Assembly: GCA_903995115.1 (NCBI GenBank)
Contig: LR877152.1
Coordinates: 558,001 to 622,000 of the forward strand
Source of the DNA: Angomonas deanei
Lineage: Eukaryota; Euglenozoa; Kinetoplastea; Trypanosomatida; Trypanosomatidae
Direction: 5' to 3'
DNA length: 64,000 nucleotides
Each line of letters opens with the position of its first letter. Within the stretch, counting starts at the first letter, position 1. Of the stretch, positions 11,600 through 21,265 are shown one piece after another. Under the pieces are notes generated by a model. That model was not told where the DNA came from, ran no database searches, and was given only the letters and a program-made list of their open reading frames with translations. The position numbers and the translations under genes were made by a program.

Positions 11600-12931
11600 C
11601 TAACAGCAATCCCAGTTGTACCACACACGGTCGAACCGTCGGGCCGCCAAGTCGGCGGGGTCGATGAATAAGTTACACACACCGCAGTCGCCCCACATCA
11701 TGCCACCCTCACTGTCAAACTGCCATAGTAGTATGTATTTACCCTTTGCATCTTCTTTCAGCGGTGCCAAGGCAGCGGCCTCTGCCTCCTCCATCCCTTT
11801 CCCTTCCTTCAGCGCCGTCAGCATCGCCGACAGATCCGCAGACGGTCTGGGATCTTCTTGTGTGAAGTCGGGGTACCCCAGCAGGTACATTCGCTGTGCA
11901 ATATCCCTATCTCTCTCGTCCTCCTCCAGGCAACACTGACCCCAGTGCGTGTATCGAGACGCCTCCATCATCCACTCCTCCTTTGCTAACGACGGATTGG
12001 ACTTGACCGCATCGACTAGCATTGTGGAGAGTTCTACGGAATTGAAAGGAATCATGCGCATCGTCTCCTGGATGGTCAAGGCACGTTCGGTTTGAATAGA
12101 GGCCACTTCACCGTACCACAACTTGGGTCGACCATTGAGAGAGCTTTCTCGAATTCCTTTCGGTGGTGTTTCTCCTTCCTCCGGGAACTCCCACATCAGC
12201 CGTCGGCCAACCTCTTGTAGTTTCTTCTGTTCGGGTTCATCTTTTACGTCATCCTCTAACCACATGTGAAACGTTTCGCTGCGCTTTTCCGGGTTCGCTT
12301 CGCCGTAAGCCTCGAACACATCATACTGCTCCTCTCGTGTCCACAGCAGCTCCCCCACACGACTCTCCAGCACTTCACTGGTGATCGCACCACCACGGTA
12401 CTCCTCCAGCAGTGCCTCCAAGGGGCGTAGCTCCTCGTCGAAAAAGAGGATGCGGAACTTGGACTGATCTAACGGGTCTTCAAAATTTTTTCCGTACAGA
12501 TACTCATTGTCAAATCCATCGGCGTAGAAGGCGAGCACACCACGGGACGGCAGCAGGGCGGGCACCTCGAAGTCACCGTCACGTGCCGCAGCGTCCGCCC
12601 ACAGCTCCCCAAAGTTCACCTGCGCCACCAGCTGCAGCGGCTCACCGTCGCTCCCCTTAGGGTACGCCACACCACGCGGCAGCAACCCGTAGCCGCCCAG
12701 CTTGCTCGCCCATAGCGGCACGTTGCACCGCACCGCCACGCCCTCCTCGCCAGCCGTCACCGTCAGCCACGGACTGTCCCCCACACGCCGCCACTTAGCA
12801 GCACTCCCAGCCACCGTCCGCAGTGCATACCAGGAGGGAGAGATCTGCAGTCCGTACGCCTTGCGAGAGATGCGGCGAGCGGCACCGTGTAACTCTGGTC
12901 GTAAGACACCAAGTGCGTAGTCTAATGACAT
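11600..12931 (-). CDS. DUF1963 short-type copy 6
   Basis: Intact, 443 residues, start MSLDYALGVL. The core has TAGEEGVAVRC instead of the SRDDSSDGD variant of copy 5. Variable window 1 (GFDNEYLYGKNFEDPLDQSK) is shared in part with copy 8. The second variable window (EANPEKRSETFHMWLEDDVKDE) is close to that of copy 5. From SLNGRPKLWYGEVAS to the end it is nearly the same as copy 5. Exchange of blocks between copies 5, 6 and 8 is the simplest reading. Confidence 0.82.
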   Translation of the reverse strand: MSLDYALGVLRPELHGAARRISRKAYGLQISPSWYALRTVAGSAAKWRRVGDSPWLTVTAGEEGVAVRCNVPLWASKLGGYGLLPRGVAYPKGSDGEPLQLVAQVNFGELWADAAARDGDFEVPALLPSRGVLAFYADGFDNEYLYGKNFEDPLDQSKFRILFFDEELRPLEALLEEYRGGAITSEVLESRVGELLWTREEQYDVFEAYGEANPEKRSETFHMWLEDDVKDEPEQKKLQEVGRRLMWEFPEEGETPPKGIRESSLNGRPKLWYGEVASIQTERALTIQETMRMIPFNSVELSTMLVDAVKSNPSLAKEEWMMEASRYTHWGQCCLEEDERDRDIAQRMYLLGYPDFTQEDPRPSADLSAMLTALKEGKGMEEAEAAALAPLKEDAKGKYILLWQFDSEGGMMWGDCGVCNLFIDPADLAARRFDRVWYNWDCC

Positions 12932-13187
12932 TACTTCCGTTGTAGATACCTTAATACACAGAGAGAAAGGAAAAAGAGAAGGAGCAAAAGGGGGTCAGTT
13001 AACCGTTAAGCACTACGTGTACGTCAAACACGTAAAGCACTTCTCTCAAAAACGGAGAAAGAAAAAACAGTTCTGACAACTTCTGTAATTACCACTGGAC
13101 AAAGCAATGGTCCTGATAGGCAAAACTAAAATCATTGAAAAAAATGAGAAAAATGAGGACTTTTGAAAAGAGACGTGTGGTCGCCGA

Positions 13188-14517
13188 CTAAGAATAATCC
13201 CAATTGTACAGCACACGGTCGAACCGTCGGGCCGCCAAGTCCACAGGGTCGATGAATAAGTTACAGACGCCAAACTCCCCCCACATCATCTCCTCTCCAC
13301 TCTCAAACTGCCATAGTAGTATGTACTTGCTTTTTGGATTTCCTGTCACGGGCGCTAACGCAGCGGCCTCTGCCGCCTCCATCCCTTTTCCTTCCTTCAG
13401 TGCCGTCAGCATCGCCGACAGATCGGCGGCCGGTCTCGGGTCTTCTTGCGCAAAGTCCGGATAGCCTAGAAGGTACGCCGGATAGGCAATATCTCTCTCC
13501 TCCTCCTGCATACAAAAGTTCCCCCAGTGCGGATCGCGGGCGCTATTCACAACCCACTCTTCCATCGCCAGGGACGGGTTGGACTTGATCGCCTCGGCTA
13601 ACATGCTGGAGAGCTCCATCGAGTTGAAGGGGACCATGGGGGTGACATCCGCCAGCGTTAGGAGACGCTCCGTATCGATGCAGACGACAGAGCCATACCA
13701 CAGCTTGGGGCGTTTCGTTCGTGATAGACTGTCCAACCCCTCCGGTATGGTTTCTTCTTCCTCCGGGAACTCCCGCATCAGCCGTCGGCCCACCTCGCGT
13801 AGTGTTTTCTGATCTTCATCGTCCGTCACGTTGTCGTCCACGAAGACCTTACACGACTTATCCCGCTTTTCTGGGTTGGCCCTCCCGTAGGCCTCGAACA
13901 CGTCGTACTGCTCCTCTCGTGTCCACAGCAGCTCCGAGAGATAACTCTCCAGTGCTTCGTCACTGAGGGTACCACCACGGTACTCCGCCTAGTAGCGCCT
14001 CCAAGGGGCGTAGCTCGTGGTCAAAGTAGAGAATGCGAAAGTTCTTCTGTTCAGACCGATCTTCCACGTTAAGGCCGTAACCGGCGTCGAAGGGGTCCGC
14101 GTAGAAGGCGAGCACACCGCGAGACGGCAGCAAGGCGGGCACCTCGAAGTCACCGTCACGTGCCGCAGCGTCCGCCCACAGCTCCCCAAAGTTCACCTGC
14201 GCCACCAGCTGCAGCGGCTGACCGTCGCTCCCCTTGGGGTAGTCCACACCACGCGGCAGCAACCCGTAGCCGCCCAGCTTGCTCGCCCACAGCGGCACGT
14301 TGCACCGCACCGCCGCATCTCCGTCAGAGGAATCGTCTCTCGATACTGTCAGCCACGGACTGTCCCCCACACGCCGCCACATCGCCGTACTCCCAGCCAC
14401 CGTCCGCAGCGCATACCACGAGGGAGATATCTGAAGTCCATACCCCTTGCGTGCGGTGCGCCGGGCGGCACCGTGTAACTCCGGTCGTAAGACAGTGAGA
14501 CCAAAATCTAACGACAT
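13188..14517 (-). pseudogene. DUF1963 short-type copy 7, frameshifted
   Basis: Starts MSLDFGLTVLRPELHGAARR and is normal to LRPLEALL, then changes frame at about 13986-13990. There GCCT replaces the TCC found in copy 5, a net gain of one base plus a substitution. The rest reads on in the other frame from a divergent RGGTLSDEALESYLSELLW block to LYNWDYS. Total length is 1,330 bases, one more than a whole number of codons, so a single net insertion explains it. It is also the most divergent short copy in its second half (KSCKVFVDDNVTDDEDQ, IPEGLDSLSRTKRPKLWYG), which fits real loss of constraint better than copy 1. Confidence 0.8.
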
Positions 14518-14743
14518 TGCTTGGTGGAGGCCGCTTCAACAAATAAAACAGAGAGAGAAAACAAAAAAGAGAGCAAAGAAGAGTGGTAGAAGTCTGATGG
14601 ACACAGAGAGTTGAATTCCTCTCCGCACCTTCATCCACACCCAGCCGTGTCCGCATTCGTAAAACGCAACAGACAAAACAGAATGTTTCACATGTATCAA
14701 AAAAAAAAAAAAGAATTTTTGTCAACTACATTGTGGCAAAGGA

Positions 14744-16069
14744 CTAACAGCAATCCCAGTTGTACCACACCCGGTCGAACCGTCGGGCCGCCAAGTCATC
14801 GGGGTCGATGAATAAGTTACAGGTACCGGTGTCTCCCCACATCATGCCGCCCTCACTGTCAAACTGCCATAGTAATATGTACTTACCGCCGACGTTTTCT
14901 TCCAGTGGTGCCAAGGCAGCGGCCTCTGCCGCCTCCATCCCTTTCCCTTCCTTCAGTGCCGTTAGCATCGCTGCCACATCGGCACGTGGTCTGCGGTCTT
15001 GCTGGGCAAAGTCCGGGTAACCCAGGAGGTACGTCCGGTACGCGAATCGACGGGACAGTCCACGACCCGTCGCAAACCTTCTAAAGTAGGGCGAGGCCGC
15101 CCCCTCCATCATCCACTCCTCCTCCGCCAGTGACGGATTGGACTTGATCGCATCGATTAGCATGAGCGCCACCTCCCCGGAGTTGAAGGGTACCATGTCG
15201 ACTGTATTCTTGATGGTGAGGGCACGCTCGGTGTTAATCTGAGCCACCGCGCCGTACCACAACTTGGGTCGTCCCTCGAGAGAGTGGCGGTCCACCCCCT
15301 CTGGCACTGCTTCCCCTTCCTCTGGGAACTCGCTCAGAAACGCCCGGCTGGCCGCCAGCTGCTGTTGTCTCTTGTAGCTCTCCTTCTTGCGCTCCTCACG
15401 GGAACCAGTAAGACCGCTTTCGTCCATTGTTTTGGGAATGTATTCATCAAACACATCGCACTGCTCCTCTCGTGTCCACAGCAGCTCTCCCACACGACTG
15501 TCTAGCTCTTCTTCACTGGTGATAGCACCACTGTGATACTCCTCCAGCAGTGCCTCCAGTGGAAGAAGCTCCTCCTCAAAAAAGAGGATGCGAAAGTCTG
15601 TTTGATCTAGTGGGTCCTCAAAGTTCTTTCCATAAGGGTTTTTCCTATTAAACGGATTCGCGTAGAAGGCGAGCACACCACGAGACGGCAGCAAGGCGGG
15701 CACCTCGAAGTCACCGTCACGTGCCGCAGCGTCCGCCCACAGCTCCCCAAAGTTCACCTGCGCCACCAGCTGCAGCGGCTGACCGTCGCTCCCCCTGGGG
15801 TAGTCCACACCACGCGGCAGCAACCCGTAGCCGCCCAGCTTGCTCGCCCACAACGGCACGTTGCACCGCACCGCCACGCCCTCCTCGCCAGCCGTCACCG
15901 TCAGCCACGGACTGTCCCCCACACGTCGCCACTTAGCAGCACTCCCAGCCACCGTCCGCAGTGCATACCAGGAGGGAGATATCTCCAGTCCGTACCCTTT
16001 GCGAGCGATGCGGCGAGCGGCGTCGTGTAACTCTGGGAATAACGTACTTAACCCGTACTCCAAAGACAT
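14744..16069 (-). CDS. DUF1963 short-type copy 8
   Basis: Intact, 441 residues, start MSLEYGLSTLFPELHDAARR. The window after the core (NPFNRKNPYGKNFEDPLDQ) resembles copy 6. It has an unusual EEEL insertion (ITSEEELDSRVGELLW) and its own second variable window with SREERKKESYKRQQQLAASR. The C-terminal half has RADVAAMLTALKEGKGMEAAEAAAL, a variant shared with copy 11 rather than copies 5, 6, 9 and 10 (PSADLS). It ends in GDTGTCNLFIDPDDLAARRFDRVWYNWDCC. Confidence 0.82.
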   Translation of the reverse strand: MSLEYGLSTLFPELHDAARRIARKGYGLEISPSWYALRTVAGSAAKWRRVGDSPWLTVTAGEEGVAVRCNVPLWASKLGGYGLLPRGVDYPRGSDGQPLQLVAQVNFGELWADAAARDGDFEVPALLPSRGVLAFYANPFNRKNPYGKNFEDPLDQTDFRILFFEEELLPLEALLEEYHSGAITSEEELDSRVGELLWTREEQCDVFDEYIPKTMDESGLTGSREERKKESYKRQQQLAASRAFLSEFPEEGEAVPEGVDRHSLEGRPKLWYGAVAQINTERALTIKNTVDMVPFNSGEVALMLIDAIKSNPSLAEEEWMMEGAASPYFRRFATGRGLSRRFAYRTYLLGYPDFAQQDRRPRADVAAMLTALKEGKGMEAAEAAALAPLEENVGGKYILLWQFDSEGGMMWGDTGTCNLFIDPDDLAARRFDRVWYNWDCC

Positions 16070-16275
16070 TTTTTAAAAGACTTATGATTATTTCAGTGAA
16101 TAAAAACTAAAGAAGATACAGGAACAAAAAGAGGAGAAAAAAAAAAAAGAAGAAAAGCACTTAAAATACGCGTGGCGCACCGTAACTCCGTGACGTGAAT
16201 GATGATATCCAAACCATTGGATACCATTAAGGTACAAAAATAAGAACTGTTTGTCAACTACACCGCGACAAAGGA

Positions 16276-17607
16276 CTAACAGCAATCCCAGTTGTACCAC
16301 ACACGGTCGAACCGTCGGGCCGCCAAGTCCACAGGGTCGATGAATAAGTTACACACACCGCAGTCACCCCACATCATATCACCCTCACTGTCAAACTGCC
16401 ATAGTAGTATGTATTTACCCTTTGCATCTTCTTTCAGTGGTGCCAACGCAGCGGCCTCTGCCTCCTCCATCCCTTTCCCTTCCTTCAGCGCCGTCAGCAT
16501 CGCCGACAGATCCGCAGACGGTCTGGGATCTTCTTGTGTGAAGTCGGGATACCCTAGGAGGTACATTCGCTGTGCAATATCCCTATCTCTCTCGTCCTCC
16601 TCCAGGCAACACTGACCCCAGTGCGTGTATCGAGACGCCTCCATCATCCACTCCTCCTTCGCTAGCGACGGATTGGACTTGATCGCCTCCACCAACATTG
16701 TGGAGAGTTCTACGGAATTGAAAGGAATCAGGCGCATGGTCTGCTTCATGGTCAAGGCACGCTCCGTGTCGATCGAGGCGACCGAACCGTACCACAATCT
16801 CGGTCGCTGACCCATCATGTGGCGCACAGGGCCCTCCGGCAGCGCTTCCCCTTCCTCCGGAAACTCTCGCATTAGCCGTCGCCCAGCCTCCCGTAGCCTC
16901 TTTCGCTCGACATCCGGAAGTTCCCTATCGTTTAGGTGAGTAAAGATGAAATCGACGCTTTTAGCGGGATTGGCCTTCGCGTAAGCCTCGAACACGTCGT
17001 ACTGCTCCTCTCGTGTCCACAGCAGCTCTCCCACACGACTCTCCAGCACTTCACTGGTGATCGCACCACCACGGTACTCCTCCAGTAGCGCCTCCAGTGG
17101 TTGTAGCTCCTCCTCAAAAAAGAGGATGCGGAAATCTTTTTGTTCGCACGGTTGGTCAAAGTTGACGCCATACACAAAAGCGGCGTCAAAGGGGTCCGCG
17201 TAGAAGGCGAGCACACCACGAGACGGCAGCAAGGCGGGCACCTCGAAGTCACCGTCACGTGCCGCAGCGTCCGCCCACAGCTCCCCAAAGTTCACCTGCG
17301 CCACCAGCTGCAGCGGCTGACCGTCGCTCCCCCTGGGGTAAGCCACACCACGCGGTAGCAGTCCGTAGCCGCCCAGCTTGCTCGCCCACAGCGGCACGTT
17401 GCACCGCACCGCCACGCCCTCCTCGCCAGCCGTCACCGTCAGCCACGGACTGTCCCCCACACGCTTCCACATCGCAGCACTCCCAGCCACCGTCCGCAGC
17501 GCATACCAGGAGGGAGATATCTGCAGTCCATACGCCTTGCGAGCGATACGGCGAGCGGCATCGTGTAACTCTGGTCGTAAGACACCAAGTGCGTAGTCTA
17601 ATGACAT
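16276..17607 (-). CDS. DUF1963 short-type copy 9
   Basis: Intact, 443 residues, start MSLDYALGVLRPELHDAARR. Its first variable window (PFDAAFVYGVNFDQPCEQKD) and second one (KANPAKSVDFIFTHLNDRELP) are private, but from ALTMKQTMRLIPFNSVEL to the end it is almost the same as copy 5, including the EASRYTHWGQCCLEEDERDR block. This is the clearest case of an otherwise distinct copy carrying a shared C-terminal module. Confidence 0.82.
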   Translation of the reverse strand: MSLDYALGVLRPELHDAARRIARKAYGLQISPSWYALRTVAGSAAMWKRVGDSPWLTVTAGEEGVAVRCNVPLWASKLGGYGLLPRGVAYPRGSDGQPLQLVAQVNFGELWADAAARDGDFEVPALLPSRGVLAFYADPFDAAFVYGVNFDQPCEQKDFRILFFEEELQPLEALLEEYRGGAITSEVLESRVGELLWTREEQYDVFEAYAKANPAKSVDFIFTHLNDRELPDVERKRLREAGRRLMREFPEEGEALPEGPVRHMMGQRPRLWYGSVASIDTERALTMKQTMRLIPFNSVELSTMLVEAIKSNPSLAKEEWMMEASRYTHWGQCCLEEDERDRDIAQRMYLLGYPDFTQEDPRPSADLSAMLTALKEGKGMEEAEAAALAPLKEDAKGKYILLWQFDSEGDMMWGDCGVCNLFIDPVDLAARRFDRVWYNWDCC

Positions 17608-17827
17608 TATTTCAATTATCTATTCTTCAGTACACGGAAAACCAATAAAAAAAAGAACGAGGAGCAAACAGAGTAGTTGTGGTAGTAGTACAGAGGAACA
17701 AGCACCTGATCGAGATTGACATACAGCACCGCCGTCACGAAGACAACCGTACAAACATAACTGGATAAAACAAAAGTATAAAAACGAGAAAAATGAGAAT
17801 TTTTGTCAATTACACCGCGACAAAGGA

Positions 17828-19174
17828 CTAACAGCAATCCCAGTTGTACCACACACGGTCGAACCGTCGGGCCGCCAAGTCGGCGGGGTCGATGAATAAG
17901 TTACAGACGCCAGCATCACCCCACATCATCTCCTCGCCGCTGCTCTCAAACTGCCATAGTAGTATGTATTTACCGCCGACGGTTTCTTTCAGCGGTGCCA
18001 AGGCAGCGGCCTCTGCCTCCTCCATCCCTTTCCCTTCCTTCAGTGCCGTTAGCATCGCCGACAGATCCGCAGACGGTCTGGGATCTTCTTGTGTGAAGTC
18101 GGGGTACCCCAGCAGGTACGACGCCGGCACATCACTGCTCAGGAAGTCGTACGGATCACTCTTGCACTCCTCGAGGACCAAACTTTCCACATCGCCACTG
18201 TTGTCAACCGCCTCGATCATCCACTCCTCCTTCGCTAACGACGGATTGAACTTGATCGCTTCCATCAACATGCTGGAAACCTCCACAGAGCGGACCGGCA
18301 CCACGGTCGCCACGTCCTCCACCGTGATGGCGCGCTCCCGGTCAATGCAGGCCACATTGCCGCACCACAGCTTGGGACGGTTGGCAACGGAGCAAGGGTC
18401 GATCCCTTTCGGTGGTGCCTCTCCTTCCTCCGGGAACTCCCACATCAACTGTCGTCCAAGCTCTTGTAGTCTCTTCTGTTCGACGTCGTCTTTTACGTCG
18501 TCCTCCGTCACCACGTGGAACCCCACTTCATACGCGTCTGGGTTGGACTTGCCGTAAGTCTCGAACACATCATACTGCTCCTCTCGTGTCCACAGCAGCT
18601 CCCCCACACGACTCTCCAGCACTTCACTGGTGATGGCACCACCACGGTACTCCTCCAGCAGTGCCTCCAAGGGGCGTAGCTCCTCATCGAAAAAGCGCAC
18701 CGAGTGTCCTTCATTGTCGTTCAAGGTAAAGGTAGACCCATAGAGATCGTCGAAGGGGTCCGCGTAGAAGGCGAGCACACCACGCGACGGCAGCAAGGCG
18801 GGCACCTCGAAGTCACCGTCACGTGCCGCAGCGTCCGCCCACAGCTCCCCGAAGTTCACCTGCGCCACCAGCTGCAGTGGCTGACCGTCGCTCCCCTTGG
18901 GGTACGCCACACCACGCGGCAGCAGTCCGTAGCCGCCCAGCTTGCTCGCCCACAGCGGCACGTTGCACCGCACCGCCTCAAGCTCCTCGCCAGCCGTCAC
19001 CGTCAGCCACGGACTGTCCCCCACACGCCGCCACTTAGCCGCACTCCCAGCCACCGTCCGCAGCGCATACCACGAGGAAGAGATCTGCAGTCCGTACGCC
19101 TTGCGGGCGATGCGCCGGACAGCATCGTGTAACTCTGGTCGTAAGACCTTTAGCGCCGTCGCTAGTGTTGTCAT
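17828..19174 (-). CDS. DUF1963 short-type copy 10
   Basis: Intact, 448 residues from the ATG at 19174 (MTTLATALKVLRPELHDAVR); the open frame extends five codons upstream only from a TTG. The core carries TAGEELEAVRC, as in copy 11. Window 1 (PFDDLYGSTFTLNDNEGHSV) matches copy 5. The block before the GYPDF motif is private and longer than in other copies (EAVDNSGDVESLVLEECKSD and DFLSSDVPASYLLGYPDF), and the middle has RPKLWCGNVACIDRERAITV. It shows that the segment just before the C-terminal domain half also varies. Confidence 0.82.
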   Translation of the reverse strand: MTTLATALKVLRPELHDAVRRIARKAYGLQISSSWYALRTVAGSAAKWRRVGDSPWLTVTAGEELEAVRCNVPLWASKLGGYGLLPRGVAYPKGSDGQPLQLVAQVNFGELWADAAARDGDFEVPALLPSRGVLAFYADPFDDLYGSTFTLNDNEGHSVRFFDEELRPLEALLEEYRGGAITSEVLESRVGELLWTREEQYDVFETYGKSNPDAYEVGFHVVTEDDVKDDVEQKRLQELGRQLMWEFPEEGEAPPKGIDPCSVANRPKLWCGNVACIDRERAITVEDVATVVPVRSVEVSSMLMEAIKFNPSLAKEEWMIEAVDNSGDVESLVLEECKSDPYDFLSSDVPASYLLGYPDFTQEDPRPSADLSAMLTALKEGKGMEEAEAAALAPLKETVGGKYILLWQFESSGEEMMWGDAGVCNLFIDPADLAARRFDRVWYNWDCC

Positions 19175-19402
19175 CCCACGTGGACACAATGCAGAAACTC
19201 AAGCCAGCACACTACGAAGACAAGCAGAGAGAGAGAGAGAAAGGATAGGAAAGAAACCTGAACGAGAGGGACACACCGCACACCTGCCCCGATGACAACG
19301 CTATCCACACCGACCGAGAAGAACTTGTTTCCTGGAATGTATCCAAAAAATGAGAAATTGGTTTGTTTATTTCTGTCAAACACACCTCATACCCTGCGGG
19401 TG

Positions 19403-20728
19403 CTAACAAGAATCCCAACTGTACCACACCCGGTCGAACCGTCGGGCCGCCAAGTCGTCGGGGTCGATGAATAAGTTACACGTCCCCTCCTCTCCCCAGG
19501 TCATCTCGTCCCCACTGTCGAAGTGCCACAGCAAGGTGTATTTACCTTTTGCATCTTCTTTCAGTGGTGCCAAGGCAGCCGCCTCTGCCGCCTCCATCCC
19601 TTTCCCTTCCTTCAGTGCCGTCAGCATCGCTGCCACATCGGCACGGGGCCTCGGATCCTCTTGCGCAAAGTCCGCGTACCCCAGCAAATGACAAACAAAC
19701 TCAATATCCTTCTCCTCCTCCCCTTCCGGGCTAAGGTTCGCCCACGGAGGATTCCTGGCAAACTCCATAATCCACTCTTCGTTCGCTAAGGATGGATCAG
19801 ACTTGATGGCCTCCACCACGAGGTGCGAGAGCTCCGAGGCCTTGTACGGGATCATGGGGGTCCCCTCCCCTAGTGTGATGGCGCTCTCCTGGTCGACCGT
19901 CACTGTTCCCAGAAACCACGTTTTGGGACGCCCTTCCAGACACATCTCCAATAACCCCTTTGGTACGGTCTCGTTCTCCTCCGGGACGTCTCGCAGGAAC
20001 TGTCGCGCCACCGCCCGAAGTTTGGCTTGTGTTTTTTTATTTTTCTTGGCGCTGTCTTCTAGCAAGGCATCGTAGAGCTCTTCCCACCGTTCCGGGTTGG
20101 CCTCCCCGTACGCGTCGAACACACCCATCTGCTCCTCTCGTGTCCACAGCAACTGGGCAGTACGACTCTCCAGCACTTCACTGGTGATGGCACCACTGTG
20201 ATATTCAGTGAGCAGCGCCTCCAGTGGTTGTAGCTCCTCGTCGTAAAAGAGAATACGAAAGTTTTCTTGCCGGACGGGGTCCTCCCCATTCATCCCAAAG
20301 AGCTCGTCAAAAGGATTTGCGTAGAAGGCGAGCACACCGCGCGACGGCAGCGTGGCGGGCACCTCGAAGTCACCGTCACGTGCCACAGCGTCCGCCCACA
20401 GCTCCCCGAAGTTCACCTGCGCCACCAGCTGCAGCGGCTGACCGTCGCTCCCCTTGGGGTACGCCACACTACGCGGCAGCAGTCCGTAGCCGCCCAGCTT
20501 GCTCGCCCACAGCGGCACGTTGCACCGCACCGCCTCAAGCTCCTCGCCAGCCGTCACCGTCAGCCACGGACTGTCCCCCACACGCCGCCACATCGCCGCA
20601 CTCCCAGCCACCGTCCGCAGCGCATACCAGGAGGGAGAGAGTTCTAGCGGATAGGCCTTACGCGCAAACTGACGCAGTGCCTCGTGCAGCTGGGGGTAGT
20701 AGGAACTTAAACCATACTCTAACGACAT
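19403..20728 (-). CDS. DUF1963 short-type copy 11 (first transcribed)
   Basis: Intact, 441 residues, start MSLEYGLSSYYPQLHEALRQ. Most divergent of the intact short copies: RPKTWFLGTVTVDQESAIT in the middle, PMIPYKASELSHLVVEAIKS, ANPPWA-type residues and FVCHLLGYADFAQEDPRP before the C-terminal half, and GTCNLFIDPDDLAARRFDRVWYSWDSC at the end. The core is nonetheless almost unchanged from the others. As the promoter-proximal edge of the array, its divergence fits the usual pattern that end copies of tandem arrays escape homogenisation. Confidence 0.82.
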   Translation of the reverse strand: MSLEYGLSSYYPQLHEALRQFARKAYPLELSPSWYALRTVAGSAAMWRRVGDSPWLTVTAGEELEAVRCNVPLWASKLGGYGLLPRSVAYPKGSDGQPLQLVAQVNFGELWADAVARDGDFEVPATLPSRGVLAFYANPFDELFGMNGEDPVRQENFRILFYDEELQPLEALLTEYHSGAITSEVLESRTAQLLWTREEQMGVFDAYGEANPERWEELYDALLEDSAKKNKKTQAKLRAVARQFLRDVPEENETVPKGLLEMCLEGRPKTWFLGTVTVDQESAITLGEGTPMIPYKASELSHLVVEAIKSDPSLANEEWIMEFARNPPWANLSPEGEEEKDIEFVCHLLGYADFAQEDPRPRADVAAMLTALKEGKGMEAAEAAALAPLKEDAKGKYTLLWHFDSGDEMTWGEEGTCNLFIDPDDLAARRFDRVWYSWDSC

Positions 20729-21265
20729 AAATTATTGTTTTTTTTTTTTTTTTTTGATGGTTACTGTTGACGTGAATACTAAAAATAGAACCAATAGAGG
20801 AAAAAAAAATGGATGAAGGAGAAAAAAAAAAAAAGAAACGAGAACAGAGCGAACGGGTGGCAGACACATTCACAAATAATAATAAAAAGTGAAATACAGG
20901 AAAAAAAAAAAGAGAAATTGAAAAGAAATACAATGAAAAAAAAGGGAGTAAAAATAGGTTACACATGGAACAATGCAAATATAGTGTAGTAGGAAAAAAG
21001 AATAAATGAACTTTTATTTTTGTTTGGATGGGCAAAGCAAGTTTTTTTTTTTTTTTCCTTTTCTGTTGTTTGTTACTCTCTAAAAAAGCACAAACATTTT
21101 GTAATGGAGTAAATGAATAGTATTTTTTTTTTTTTTTTCACAGGCGAAATTTTATTTTTTGAACAAATTTTTTAGAAAAAAAAAAACGCCCACACTCCAT
21201 TTTAAATATTATAAAATGTTATTCTTCCTACAATATTTATTTTATTTATTTATTTATTATCATTT
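20729..21265 (-). promoter_or_regulatory. 537-base spacer: leader and splice region at the head of the DUF1963 array
   Basis: No gene seen. In the sense direction a long pyrimidine-rich stretch (about 20800-20860, with T8 and T13 runs) leads to AG at 20779-20780, then a leader of about 50 bases that contains a 16-17-base A run just before the start codon of copy 11. The rest is AT-rich 3' untranslated sequence of the upstream small gene, with A and T runs at 20885-20910, 21040-21056 and 21123-21138. Confidence 0.55.

Larger units (their letters stand above)
3432..20728 (-). repeat. Tandem array of 11 DUF1963 (YwqG-like) paralogues
   Basis: Eleven head-to-tail gene units with periods of about 1,674 bases for the four long copies (3432-9931) and 1,506-1,638 bases for the seven short copies (10094-20728). 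All share a near-identical N-terminal core from the Ala-Leu-Arg-Thr-Val-Ala-Gly stretch through LPSRGVLAFYA, and all end with a conserved NLFI...W/SYNWD block. Between these lie variable windows. Spacers are 162-256 bases. Long and short subfamilies differ in the first 35 residues and in most of the C-terminal half, but are almost the same at base level in the core, which points to gene conversion. The family call rests on the DUF1963 hallmarks: GG-hPR-hPYP, PLQLVAQVNF, a GYPDFAQEDPR-type motif, and the closing MWGDxGxCNLFIDPxDLA segment. DUF1963 has no established function that I know. Confidence 0.9.

Noticed and set aside
12932-13187. tRNA or snoRNA genes in the spacers
   Set aside because: I looked for cloverleaf arms, A/B boxes and C/D box pairs in the larger spacers and saw none convincing.
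3432-20728. Transposon or phage-derived repeat array
   Set aside because: No terminal repeats, integrase, transposase or recombinase; the units are ordinary tandem protein genes with their own spacers.
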